This document shows, piece after piece, positions 44,886 through 54,348 of a DNA stretch of 64,000 nt (its first letter is position 1; every line of letters begins with the position of its first letter). The notes beneath the pieces are model-generated. The model saw only the letters and a program-made list of their open reading frames with translations, made no database searches and had not been told where the DNA came from. This DNA is from Pararoseomonas sp. SCSIO 73927. Its GTDB lineage: Bacteria; Pseudomonadota; Alphaproteobacteria; Acetobacterales; Acetobacteraceae. Location: NCBI RefSeq assembly GCF_037040815.1, contig NZ_CP146232.1, positions 620,001 to 684,000 of the forward strand, in the 5' to 3' direction. The position numbers and the translations under genes were made by a program.

Positions 44886-45866
44886 ATGCCCACCCGACGC
44901 CAACTCGGCGCCCTGGCGCTGACCGGTGCCGTCCTGTCCCGCCCGGCCCTGGCCGCCTTCCCGGACCGGCCCATCACCGTCGTGGTCCCCTTCGCCCCCG
45001 GCGGCGCGAACGACCTTGCCGGTCGCCTGCTGGCCGACCGCATCGGCCCGATCCTCTCGCCCGAGGGCCGCGCCCTGGTGGAGAACCGCCCCGGCGGCGG
45101 CAGCGCGATCGGCGCCGAGTACGTCCGCCGCGCGAGGCCGGACGGCTACACCCTGCTGGTGGGTTCGGCTTCCACCCTCGCCGTCGCCCCCGCCTCCGGC
45201 GCCAGCGCGGCGCGCTACCACCCCACGCAGGATTTCACGCCGATCACGGTCGTCGGCACCAGCCCGCTCGGCGTCGTGGTCCCCACCAATTCTGGCATCA
45301 CCACGGTCAAGCAGCTCGTGGACCGGCTGCGGGCGGAGCCCGGCCGCATCGGCTACGCCAGCTCCGGCGTCGGCGGCGTCTCGCATCTCGGCGCGGACTA
45401 CCTCGCCGTCTTGGCCGGCACCACCGCGCAGCACGTCCCCTATCGCGGCGGCTCGCAGACCGCGGAATCCCTCATCAAGGGCGAGACCCTCTACGCCGTG
45501 GACCAGCTCGGCTCCGTCGTCGGCCAGGTGCGGGACGGCGCGCTGCGGCTGCTGGCCGTGACCACCCGCACCCGCGACACGAACTTCCCGGACGTGCCCA
45601 CGGTGGCAGAGGCCGTGCTGCCCGACTACGAGCTGACCACCTGGACCGTGATGGCCGGTCCCAAGGACCTGCCGGACGAGGTGGCGCAGGCCCTCAGCAA
45701 GGCCGCCAACACGGCGCTGGCCGAGCCCCGCGTGCGCGAGCGGCTGGAGAGCACGGGCACCACCCCGGTGCCGGACAGCACCCCCGCCTCCACCCGCGCC
45801 TTCCTGGACCGCGAGTTCGCGCTCTACCGCAACATCGTGCAGAAGATCGGCCTGAAGCTCGACTAG
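44886..45866 (+). CDS. Bug-family (TctC-like) tricarboxylate-type solute-binding protein
   Basis: The 326-residue protein has a Tat-like leader (PTRRQLGALALTGAVLSRPA) and the Bug fold: ITVVVPFAPGGANDLAGRLL, LVENRPGGGSAIGAEYVRRA, SSGVGGVSHLGADYLAVLAG and HVPYRGGSQTAESLIKGETL. Bug proteins bind carboxylates in the periplasm, often as orphans or with TctAB; no TctAB is adjacent. It may serve an aromatic or nicotinate-type acid, given the nic locus on the other strand, but this is a guess. It stands 64 bp before a hydrolase gene on the same strand. Confidence 0.88.
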   Translation: MPTRRQLGALALTGAVLSRPALAAFPDRPITVVVPFAPGGANDLAGRLLADRIGPILSPEGRALVENRPGGGSAIGAEYVRRARPDGYTLLVGSASTLAVAPASGASAARYHPTQDFTPITVVGTSPLGVVVPTNSGITTVKQLVDRLRAEPGRIGYASSGVGGVSHLGADYLAVLAGTTAQHVPYRGGSQTAESLIKGETLYAVDQLGSVVGQVRDGALRLLAVTTRTRDTNFPDVPTVAEAVLPDYELTTWTVMAGPKDLPDEVAQALSKAANTALAEPRVRERLESTGTTPVPDSTPASTRAFLDREFALYRNIVQKIGLKLD

Positions 45867-45930
45867 CCCTGCGCCCTTGCGGCGGCGCGCCCCATCGGCA
45901 GGATGGGCGCGACGCCGCCGGAGGGGATTC

Positions 45931-46953
45931 ATGACCGACCTCACGACCGATTGGGCCACCGATACGGGCCGCTTCGACCTCGGCGACCTGCCCGTGCTGA
46001 AGGGCGGCACCATCCGCGGCGCCACCCTGAGCTGGAAGACCCACGGCACGCTCTCCCCGGCACGGGACAACGTCGTGCTCTACCCCACCAGCTACGGCGC
46101 CACCGCGGCCGAGCTGGAATGGCTGATCCGGCCCGACGGCGTGCTGGACCCCGCTCGCTGGTTCATCGTGCAGATCGACATGTTCGGCAACGGCGTCTCC
46201 TCCTCCCCCCAGGACACGCCTGACTACCCCCTCCTCGTCACCGCCCACGACAACGTCCACGCCCAGCGCCGCCTCCTGCGCGACGTGCTGGGGATCGAGC
46301 GGCTACGCGCCGTCTACGGCTGGTCCATGGGCGCGCAGCAGGCCTATCACTGGGCCGCGCTCTTCCCCGAGGCGGTGGAGGCCGTGTTCATCAACTGCGG
46401 CAGCGCCCGCACCGCCGTGCACAACCAGGTCTTCACCCGCGCCCAGATGGCGATCCTGGAGGCCGCGCCGGAGTATGACGGCCACGCCCTCTTCTCATCC
46501 CAGCCGAAAGCCGCCCTACGCGCCTTCGGCCGCAACTACGCGGGCTATGCGATGAGCCAGGACTTCTACCGCGCCGGCCTGCACCTCTCCCCCGCCGCGC
46601 CGGACCTGGAAACTTACCTGAAGGGTTGGGAAACTCGCTACGACAACAAGCACGCCGCCAACCTGCTGGCGCAGATGCGCTGCTGGAACGCCGGCGACAT
46701 CAGCGACAACCCCACCTACGACGGCGACCTGCGGGCCGCCCTCCAGGCCATCCAGGCCCGCGTGATGCTCATCCCCGGCGCCACCGACCTCTACTTCCGC
46801 GCCGCCGACAACGAGGCGGAACGCCCCCATCTCCGCCACGCCGAGCTGCGCCCCATCCCCAGCATCTGGGGCCACCGCGCCGGCAATCCCCAGGGCCATG
46901 CGGAGGACACCGCCTTCCTGCGCCGCTGCGTGGATAACTGGCTGAATAGTTGA
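45931..46953 (+). CDS. Alpha/beta hydrolase of the homoserine acetyltransferase-like group
   Basis: The 340-residue protein has the alpha/beta fold with nucleophile elbow GWSMGAQQAYHW, the oxyanion region VVLYPTSYGATAAELEWLI and an acid/histidine end near GHRAGNPQGHAEDTAFL. It resembles MetX but lacks typical acetyl-CoA features, so I call it a hydrolase. The ATG at 45931 begins TDLTTDWATDTGRFDLG after a GGAGGGG box. It is convergent with the TetR gene of the nic locus. It is one candidate for the missing N-formylmaleamate deformylase step, but NicD of Pseudomonas looks different, so this is weak. Confidence 0.8.
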   Translation: MTDLTTDWATDTGRFDLGDLPVLKGGTIRGATLSWKTHGTLSPARDNVVLYPTSYGATAAELEWLIRPDGVLDPARWFIVQIDMFGNGVSSSPQDTPDYPLLVTAHDNVHAQRRLLRDVLGIERLRAVYGWSMGAQQAYHWAALFPEAVEAVFINCGSARTAVHNQVFTRAQMAILEAAPEYDGHALFSSQPKAALRAFGRNYAGYAMSQDFYRAGLHLSPAAPDLETYLKGWETRYDNKHAANLLAQMRCWNAGDISDNPTYDGDLRAALQAIQARVMLIPGATDLYFRAADNEAERPHLRHAELRPIPSIWGHRAGNPQGHAEDTAFLRRCVDNWLNS

Positions 46954-47004
46954 GGGGCAGCCTCACGCCTGCGGGCGATGCCGCCCTCCGGCGATCTGCC
47001 CCAG

Positions 47005-47685
47005 CTACCGGCTGGACGGTGCCGTGAACCCGCCCACAAGGAAGTCCGTCAGGCGCCGCACCACCTCCTCCGTATCTTCCGTGCTGAACCGCCCTTGCGA
47101 CACCTCCGCGAGCCGGTCGAAGCCCGAAAGCATGTAGAGATAGGTGCCCACCGCGAACATCATGCGCCAGTGCGCGTCCGCCGCGTCGATCCCCGGCGCC
47201 GCGCGCTCCAGCGCCGCGATGTAGTTGCGGGTGGAGAAGTCATAGACCTCGCGCCGCAGCCGCAACGCCAGCTCGTCCGGTTCATGGTGCAGCCGCGCCT
47301 GCATCCGCACGAAGGCGATGGCGTCCGAGCCCTGCCCGCGCAGCTTGAACTGCGGGGTCAGGTAGGCGGTGATCAGATCCCGCACCGTCGGCGGCTCGGC
47401 ACGCGCCAGCAGCGCGTCCAGCAGCGCCTGCCGCTCGTTCGAGACCTCCAGCCCCCGCCGCTTGAACAGCGTTTCGAACAACCCCTGCTTGCTGCCGAAG
47501 TAGTAGATGATCAGCGCCTGCGTCACATCCGCCCGCTCCGCGATCTCGCGCAGCGAGGCGGCGACGTAGCCGTGATCGGCAAAAACCTGCTCGGCCACGG
47601 CCAGGATGCCGTCCTGGGTGGAGACGCCATCGGGATCGGCCGGGCGCCGGCCGATCCTCCTCTTCGGCGTGGCCGATGCCGCCAC
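47005..47685 (-). CDS. TetR-family regulator of the nicotinate locus
   Basis: The 226-residue protein has a TetR helix-turn-helix (LREIAERADVTQALIIYYFG) after an N-terminal arm, and a ligand domain ending RRLTDFLVGGFTAPSSR. It starts at a GTG two bases after the nicC stop, so it is co-transcribed with nicC. TetR genes usually repress their own transcription unit, and an 18-bp palindrome lies before nicC and another before nicX. In Pseudomonas putida the TetR-type NicS controls nicAB, a functional parallel; I do not claim orthology. The expected ligand is nicotinate or 6-hydroxynicotinate. Confidence 0.85.
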   Translation of the reverse strand: MAASATPKRRIGRRPADPDGVSTQDGILAVAEQVFADHGYVAASLREIAERADVTQALIIYYFGSKQGLFETLFKRRGLEVSNERQALLDALLARAEPPTVRDLITAYLTPQFKLRGQGSDAIAFVRMQARLHHEPDELALRLRREVYDFSTRNYIAALERAAPGIDAADAHWRMMFAVGTYLYMLSGFDRLAEVSQGRFSTEDTEEVVRRLTDFLVGGFTAPSSR

Positions 47686-47687
47686 GC

Positions 47688-48887
<1,200 letters not shown>

Positions 48888-48903
48888 GAAGAAAGCGCAT
48901 TCT

Positions 48904-51900
48904 TCAGTGCGGCACCGCATTCCGCAGCCGCGCCACCGTGCCGGAGAGGTCCCCCCAGCCCGGCCGCCCCGGCGCGAAGTTCGCGCGGATGAACCCGGCC
49001 AGCTCCGCCACCTGCCGGTTGCTCAAACTCCCCCGGAACCCCGGCATCTCGCCATGGCCGGGGATGGTCGGGCGGATGCCGTCCAGGACCGTGCGGATCA
49101 GGTTGTCCGGCCGGTCGGAGTGGACGTTGCTGTTCAGCGCCAGCGCCACCTCCGGCCCTTCCTGCGCCCCGCCGCCGTGGCAGGCCGCGCAGGCCCCCTG
49201 GAACAGCCGCGCGCCCTCGCTCAGCCCCTGCCGCGGCGCCACCGAGGCCGCCGCCACCAGCGCCACCGGATCAACCGACGCCGGCGCCGGATTCAGCGAG
49301 GCCAGGTAGTGCGCCATGGCCCGGATATCCGCGTCCGGCAGCGCCTGCAGCCCCGCCACGACCGGCGCCATCGACCCCGCCGCCACGCCGTGATTCGCGG
49401 AATGCCCGGTCCGTAGATAGTCGAAGAAATCCGCCTCGCTCCACGGCACGGGGGAGCGGGAGAGCGCGTTCAGCGCCGGCGCCTCCCACCCCTCCACCAC
49501 CGCCCCCGCGAACGCGGCGCTCCGCTTCTCCGCCCCCAGCGCGTTGCGCGGCGTGTGGCAGGCCCCGCAATGCCCGGGCGCGTTGACGAGGTAATTCCCC
49601 CGGTTCCACTCCGCCGAGCGCGAGGGATCCGCCTGCATCGCCCCTGGCCGATGGAACAGCAGGTTCCACCCCGCCATCAGCGGCCGGACGCTGTAGGGAA
49701 AGGCCAGCCTCGTCTCCGGCGCCACGTTCCGCACCGGCGCCTGCGCCATCAGGTGGGCGTAAAGCGCCAGCAGGTCCTCTTCCGTCATCCCGGAATAGGC
49801 CGTGTAGGGAAAGGCGGGATAGAGATGCCGCCCATCCCGCGCGATCCCCTGCCGCATGGCGCGCTCGAAGGCCGCGAAGGAGTAGGCGCCGATCCCCGTC
49901 TTCACATCCGGCGTGATGTTGGTGGCGTAGATCGTGCCGAAACCCGTCTCCAGCCCCAGCCCGCCCGCATTCACCGCCCCGCCCGGCACCGTGTGGCACC
50001 CCGTGCAGTTCCCGACCGCCGCCAGCAGCCGCCCGCGCTCGATCTGCGCCGCCGAGAACACATCCGCCCCAGGCGGCCTCACCGGCGCCATGGCGGAGGC
50101 CCAGCCCACCGCCGCGCCCGCCGCCACCAACAGCCCGCCTGCCAGCCCGCCCAGCCCAGCGAACCAGCGGCGGCGCTTCCGCTTCGCCTCCGCCTGCACC
50201 GCGGGCTGCAACCCCTCGCGGATCACCTCCGGCGTGAAGGGCACCTTCCGGAAGCGCACCCCCGTCGCGTCGAAGATCGCGTTCGCGATCGCCGCCGCGC
50301 TCGGAACCGATGCGGACTCCCCCGAACCCAAGGGCGGCTGGTCCGGCCGGTCCATCATCACCACCTCGATCTCCGGCACCTCCCGGAAATCGAGGATGGG
50401 GTACCCGCCCCATTCCTGCGCCGCGACCAAGCCGTTCTCGAAGGGCACCCGCTCCTTCAGCACGCGGCTGGTGGCCTGGATGACGTTGCCGTGGACCTGG
50501 TGCTTCACCCCCGCCGGGTTGATCATCAGCCCGGCATCATGCCCCGTGACGATCCGCGTCGCCGTTACCACGCCCGTGCGGCGGTTCACCTCCACCTCCG
50601 CCACCCAGGCCGCCCAGGCGGCGCCGTAGCCCGGGAACGCGCTGTGGACGTAGAGAGCGTAGGCAAACCCCTGCCCGCGCAGGATGTCTCCATCGGCCTT
50701 CATGCGCGGCCCGGTGCGCGTCTCCCACCCCGCCCGCTCCGCCACCGCCTTCACCAGATCCACGGCGCGCGGCTCGTGCAGGTAGCGCAGCCGGTACTCC
50801 ACCGGATCCACCCCGGCCTCCGCCGCGCACTCGTCGATCCAGGATTCATGCGCGAAGGTGCTGGGCAGCGATGACACGCCCCGCATCCAGGAAGCGCGCA
50901 CGATCGGCGGCATGTCCTCCACCGCGATCCGCATGGAAGGATAGTCGTAGGGCGGAATCGCCGTGCGATCCCCCATCTGCAGCACCGCCGGTTCCGGCTT
51001 CACCACCCCCGTCAGCAGCAGCCCCAGCAACGGCGCATCACTGGACGGGTAGCGCGACACGAAGTCGTACGCCGCCACGCCACCGGCCGCATCCAGCCCG
51101 CCATCCACGTCGATGAGCTGCGCCGCGCCCTTGGGCTCCCACAGGTGCTCCTGCTCCCGCGTCAGCTGCACCCGCACCGGCCGTCCGACCGCGCGGGCGA
51201 GCAGCGCCGCGTCGCCGCACACATCATCCGCACAGTTGCGCCCGTAGCACCCCGCCGCCTCCAGCCGCGTGATCTCTACCCGCGCCTCCGGCAGCGCCAT
51301 CAGCCGCGCCAGCGCCGCCCGCAGCATGTGCGGGTTCTGCGAGCCCGACCAGACCCGCAGCACTCCCTCCGCGAGATCCGCCACCGCGCAGGACGGCCCG
51401 ATGGAGCCGTGCATGTGATACGGCCAGGAATATGTCCGCGGCATCCGCTTGGCCGCGCCGTCCAGCGCCGCCTCCACATCCCCCGTATCCTTCAGAACAC
51501 GCCGCGTGGACGGGTTCTCCCGCAGCGCCCGCTCCACATCCTCCAACCCGGCGGGCGCGGAGAACGCCTTCCACGCCACCCGCAGATCGCGCGCCGCCCG
51601 CGCCGCCTCCTCCTCCCGCTCCGCCACCACACCGACGAAGTCGCCGATCACCACCACATCCACCAGCCCGGGGATGTGCGCCACCGAATCCCGGTTCACA
51701 GACAGCAGGCTGGCCCCGACGAAGGCCCCCGCATCCAGCCCCGAGTAGGGCGGCCGCACCACGCGCCCATGCAGCATCCCGGGCAAGCGCACGTCGTGCA
51801 CGAAGGTCAGCCCGCCCGTCGCCTTGGCCGGGATGTCCACCCGCGGCACCGGCTTCCCGACGATGCGGTAGTCCTCTACCCGCTTCAGCGGCGCCGTCCC

Positions 51901-52410
51901 GCTCAGCGGCACCACCTCCCGCGCGCCCCGCAGCAGCTCCGCATAGGACAGCCCCCGCCCATCCGGCGCGAGGACCACCCCATCCCGAACGGCCAGTTCT
52001 CCCGTCCCCAGCCGCGAGGCCGCGACCGCCAGCAGCGCCCGCCGCGCCTCCGCCGCCGCCTGCCGCAGCGGCACGGCGGAGATCTGGATCGTCTCGCTGG
52101 CGATGGTCGGCCCCTGGTCCGGCGCCCGCCCGGTATGCCCGAGCACCACTGTCACCGCGTCCAGCGGAACGTCCAGCTCCTCCGCCACGATCTGCGCCAG
52201 CGCCGTGCGGATGCCCGTGCCCAGATCCACATGCCCGTTGAAGGCCGCCACGCTGCCGTCGTCGAACACGGCGACGAACACGTCCTCCTCGTCCCGCGCA
52301 TTCGCCCCCGGTACCGTCCCCGGCGTCGGTGCGCGGCGCCGGGTGACCGCCAGCACGCCCTCCGCCTCCAGCACCTCCTGCCGGGACAGCTCCTGCCGCG
52401 CCCGCGTCAC
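48904..52410 (-). CDS. nicB: Nicotinate dehydrogenase large subunit with three c-type hemes (NicB)
   Basis: The 1168-residue protein joins a molybdopterin xanthine-dehydrogenase-type domain (about 1-720) to a membrane segment (WFAGLGGLAGGLLVAAGAAV) and a C-terminal cytochrome part with three heme sites: CTGCH, CGACH and CAACH. This is the layout of NicB. Molybdenum-domain marks are FNGHVDLGTGIRTALAQIV and LGSGESASVPSAAAIANAIF. Electrons from nicotinate hydroxylation at C6 would pass from molybdenum via NicA clusters to the hemes and a membrane acceptor. The GTG start overlaps the nicA stop (GTGA); the longer frame upstream is a shadow of nicA. Confidence 0.92.
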   Translation of the reverse strand: MTRARQELSRQEVLEAEGVLAVTRRRAPTPGTVPGANARDEEDVFVAVFDDGSVAAFNGHVDLGTGIRTALAQIVAEELDVPLDAVTVVLGHTGRAPDQGPTIASETIQISAVPLRQAAAEARRALLAVAASRLGTGELAVRDGVVLAPDGRGLSYAELLRGAREVVPLSGTAPLKRVEDYRIVGKPVPRVDIPAKATGGLTFVHDVRLPGMLHGRVVRPPYSGLDAGAFVGASLLSVNRDSVAHIPGLVDVVVIGDFVGVVAEREEEAARAARDLRVAWKAFSAPAGLEDVERALRENPSTRRVLKDTGDVEAALDGAAKRMPRTYSWPYHMHGSIGPSCAVADLAEGVLRVWSGSQNPHMLRAALARLMALPEARVEITRLEAAGCYGRNCADDVCGDAALLARAVGRPVRVQLTREQEHLWEPKGAAQLIDVDGGLDAAGGVAAYDFVSRYPSSDAPLLGLLLTGVVKPEPAVLQMGDRTAIPPYDYPSMRIAVEDMPPIVRASWMRGVSSLPSTFAHESWIDECAAEAGVDPVEYRLRYLHEPRAVDLVKAVAERAGWETRTGPRMKADGDILRGQGFAYALYVHSAFPGYGAAWAAWVAEVEVNRRTGVVTATRIVTGHDAGLMINPAGVKHQVHGNVIQATSRVLKERVPFENGLVAAQEWGGYPILDFREVPEIEVVMMDRPDQPPLGSGESASVPSAAAIANAIFDATGVRFRKVPFTPEVIREGLQPAVQAEAKRKRRRWFAGLGGLAGGLLVAAGAAVGWASAMAPVRPPGADVFSAAQIERGRLLAAVGNCTGCHTVPGGAVNAGGLGLETGFGTIYATNITPDVKTGIGAYSFAAFERAMRQGIARDGRHLYPAFPYTAYSGMTEEDLLALYAHLMAQAPVRNVAPETRLAFPYSVRPLMAGWNLLFHRPGAMQADPSRSAEWNRGNYLVNAPGHCGACHTPRNALGAEKRSAAFAGAVVEGWEAPALNALSRSPVPWSEADFFDYLRTGHSANHGVAAGSMAPVVAGLQALPDADIRAMAHYLASLNPAPASVDPVALVAAASVAPRQGLSEGARLFQGACAACHGGGAQEGPEVALALNSNVHSDRPDNLIRTVLDGIRPTIPGHGEMPGFRGSLSNRQVAELAGFIRANFAPGRPGWGDLSGTVARLRNAVPH

Positions 52411-52883
52411 GCCGCGCGCTCCGCCACGGCGCGGCGCACGGAGGCCAGGATCTCCAGATGCGTCCCGCAGCGGCACAGGTTATGCGCCAGCGCGTCCCGG
52501 ATCTCCGCCTCGCTCGGGTCCGGCCTCCGCGCCAGCAGCGCCACCGTCGTCATGATCATCCCGTTCAGGCAGTAGCCGCACTGCGCGCCCTGCTCCGCGA
52601 TGAAGGCCGCCTGCACGGGATGCGGCGCCTCCACCGTGCCCAGCCCCTCCAGCGTCACCACTCGCCGCCCCTCGGCGCGGGAGAGCGGCAGAACGCAGGA
52701 CCGCACGGCCCGCCCGTCCAGCAGCACCGTGCAGGCCCCGCACTCCCCCAGCCCGCAGCCGTACTTCGGCCCGTTCAGCTCCAGGTCGTTCCGCAGCACC
52801 ATCAGCAGGGGTGCGTCTGGGTCCAGGCGCAGCACCACCGCCCGCCCGTTCACCTCCAGCGAGACGTCCCGCGCTGCGCCCAT
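52407..52883 (-). CDS. nicA: Nicotinate dehydrogenase small Fe-S subunit (NicA)
   Basis: The 158-residue protein has a plant-type 2Fe-2S domain (GPKYGCGLGECGACTVLLDG) and a second 2Fe-2S domain (CGYCLNGMIMTTVALLA and CRCGTHLEILASVRR). The length is about that of Pseudomonas NicA. It relays electrons from the molybdenum site in NicB. The ATG at 52883 overlaps the livF-type stop by one base (TGATG); a GTG one codon upstream would give a GTGA overlap. Confidence 0.93.
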   Translation of the reverse strand: MGAARDVSLEVNGRAVVLRLDPDAPLLMVLRNDLELNGPKYGCGLGECGACTVLLDGRAVRSCVLPLSRAEGRRVVTLEGLGTVEAPHPVQAAFIAEQGAQCGYCLNGMIMTTVALLARRPDPSEAEIRDALAHNLCRCGTHLEILASVRRAVAERAA

Positions 52884-53587
52884 CACACAGCCAGGTACTT
52901 GGTGCGCGCCGCCTCATCCGCCCGCAGCGCCTCCATGGTGCCGGACCACACCACCCGGCCTTTCTCCACCACCGTCGCGCTGTCGGCGACGCCGCCCGCG
53001 AAGTGCAGGTTCTGCTCGGCCAGCAGCACCGTCAGCCCCTCGCGCTTCAGCGCCAGGATGGCGTTCGCCATCTGCTCCACGATGACCGGGGCCAACCCCT
53101 CGCTCGGCTCGTCCAACAGCACGAGGCGCGGATTGCCCATCAGCGTCCGCGCGATGGTCAGCATCTGCTGCTCCCCACCGCTCATCCGCCCGCCCGGCCG
53201 GTCCCGCATCCGCCCGAGATTGGGGAACAGCTCGAACAGCCGCTCCGGCGTCCAGGGCCGCATCCCGCCCCGCGCCGCCTGGCGCCCGACCTCCAGGTTC
53301 TCCATCACGGTCAGGTCGGCGAAGACCCGCCGGTCCTCCGGCACGTAGCCCAGGCCCCGCCGCGCGATCCGGTGCGGCTCCTCCCCCGCGATCTCCGCGC
53401 CGTCGAAGGCGATCCTGCCCGCGCTCGGCCGCACCAGCCCGATCACCGACTTCATCGTCGTGCTCTTGCCCGCGCCGTTGCGCCCCAGCAGCACGCGCAC
53501 CTCGCCCGCGGCGATGGTCAGCGCCATGTCCTGCAGGATGTGGGCCCGCCCGTAATGCGTGTTCAGCCCCTCTACCGAGAGCAGCAT
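52883..53587 (-). CDS. Branched-chain-type ABC transporter ATPase, LivF type
   Basis: The 234-residue ATPase has Walker A GRNGAGKST, the LivF-type PEDRRVFADLTVMENLEVG, the signature MSGGEQQ, Walker B LVLLDEPSEGLAP and the Q-switch LLAEQNLHFA (LivF proteins carry Gln instead of His at the switch). It is the second ATPase of the importer between nicX and nicA. It starts two bases after the LivG stop. In this context the importer probably takes up nicotinate or a related acid rather than branched-chain amino acids. Confidence 0.92.
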   Translation of the reverse strand: MLLSVEGLNTHYGRAHILQDMALTIAAGEVRVLLGRNGAGKSTTMKSVIGLVRPSAGRIAFDGAEIAGEEPHRIARRGLGYVPEDRRVFADLTVMENLEVGRQAARGGMRPWTPERLFELFPNLGRMRDRPGGRMSGGEQQMLTIARTLMGNPRLVLLDEPSEGLAPVIVEQMANAILALKREGLTVLLAEQNLHFAGGVADSATVVEKGRVVWSGTMEALRADEAARTKYLAV

Positions 53588-53589
53588 CG

Positions 53590-54348
53590 TCAGTGCCCCC
53601 CGCTCGTCGCGCCGGTGCCGAGGTAAACCTCCCGCACCGCCGGATCGGCCCGGATGGAATCCCCATCCCCCTCCGCGATCAGCACCCCCCGGTTCAGCAC
53701 GAGGATCCGGTCGGACACGTCGAACACCACGTCCATGTCGTGCTCGGTGAACAGCACCGCCACGCCCCGCTCCGTCGCCAGCCGCCGCGTCAGCTTCATC
53801 AGTCCCACGCGCTCCACCGGCGCCATGCCGGCCGTCGGCTCGTCCATCAGCAGCAGCCGCGGCCGGTTCGCCAGCGCGATCGCCAGTTCCAGCCGCTTGA
53901 GGTCGCCATAGGCCAGCACGCCCGTCGCCCGCTCCGCCTGCGCCTCCAGCCCCACCTGCGCCAGCAGCGCGTCCGCCTCGGCCAGGTACCGCCCCGCCAC
54001 CGGCCGCCAGAACCCCCAGATCTCCCGATGGTGGGAGAGCAGGGCCATCTGCACGTTTTCCCGCACCGTCATGGACCCGAAGGTGGCGGTGATCTGGAAG
54101 GTCCGCCCCACCCCCGCGCGCGAGATGGCGCGCGGCGAGAGACCGGTGATCGCCTTCCCCTCCAGCAGCACCGAACCCCTGTCCGGGTTCAACTGCCCGC
54201 CCACCATGTTGAAGCAGGTGGATTTCCCCGCCCCGTTCGGCCCGATCAGCGCCAGCATCTCCCCCGGCGCCACGGCGAAGGAGACATCCCCCACCGCCTG
54301 CACGCCGCCGAAGGACTTGCTCAGCCCCTGCACCACCAGAACGCTCAT
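53590..54348 (-). CDS. Branched-chain-type ABC transporter ATPase, LivG type
   Basis: The 252-residue ATPase shows Walker A GPNGAGKST, the LivG-type AGVGRTFQITATFGSMTVRE, the signature-like LAYGDLKRLELAIAL, Walker B LLLMDEPTAGMAP and the switch His in LFTEHDMDVVFDV. It pairs with LivF. Its start overlaps the permease stop by ATGA. Substrate as inferred for the whole importer. Confidence 0.92.
   Translation of the reverse strand: MSVLVVQGLSKSFGGVQAVGDVSFAVAPGEMLALIGPNGAGKSTCFNMVGGQLNPDRGSVLLEGKAITGLSPRAISRAGVGRTFQITATFGSMTVRENVQMALLSHHREIWGFWRPVAGRYLAEADALLAQVGLEAQAERATGVLAYGDLKRLELAIALANRPRLLLMDEPTAGMAPVERVGLMKLTRRLATERGVAVLFTEHDMDVVFDVSDRILVLNRGVLIAEGDGDSIRADPAVREVYLGTGATSGGH

Noticed and set aside
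46934..46952. A third partial TAACTG palindrome (TAACTG-GCTGAA-TAGTTG)
   Set aside because: Only one arm is intact. The sequence encodes the last residues of the hydrolase gene and lies downstream of genes, not before a start codon.
45931..46953. Calling the alpha/beta hydrolase homoserine O-acetyltransferase (metX)
   Set aside because: The fold is similar, but the methionine-pathway context is absent and the acyl-CoA features are not evident. The neighbours point to catabolism.
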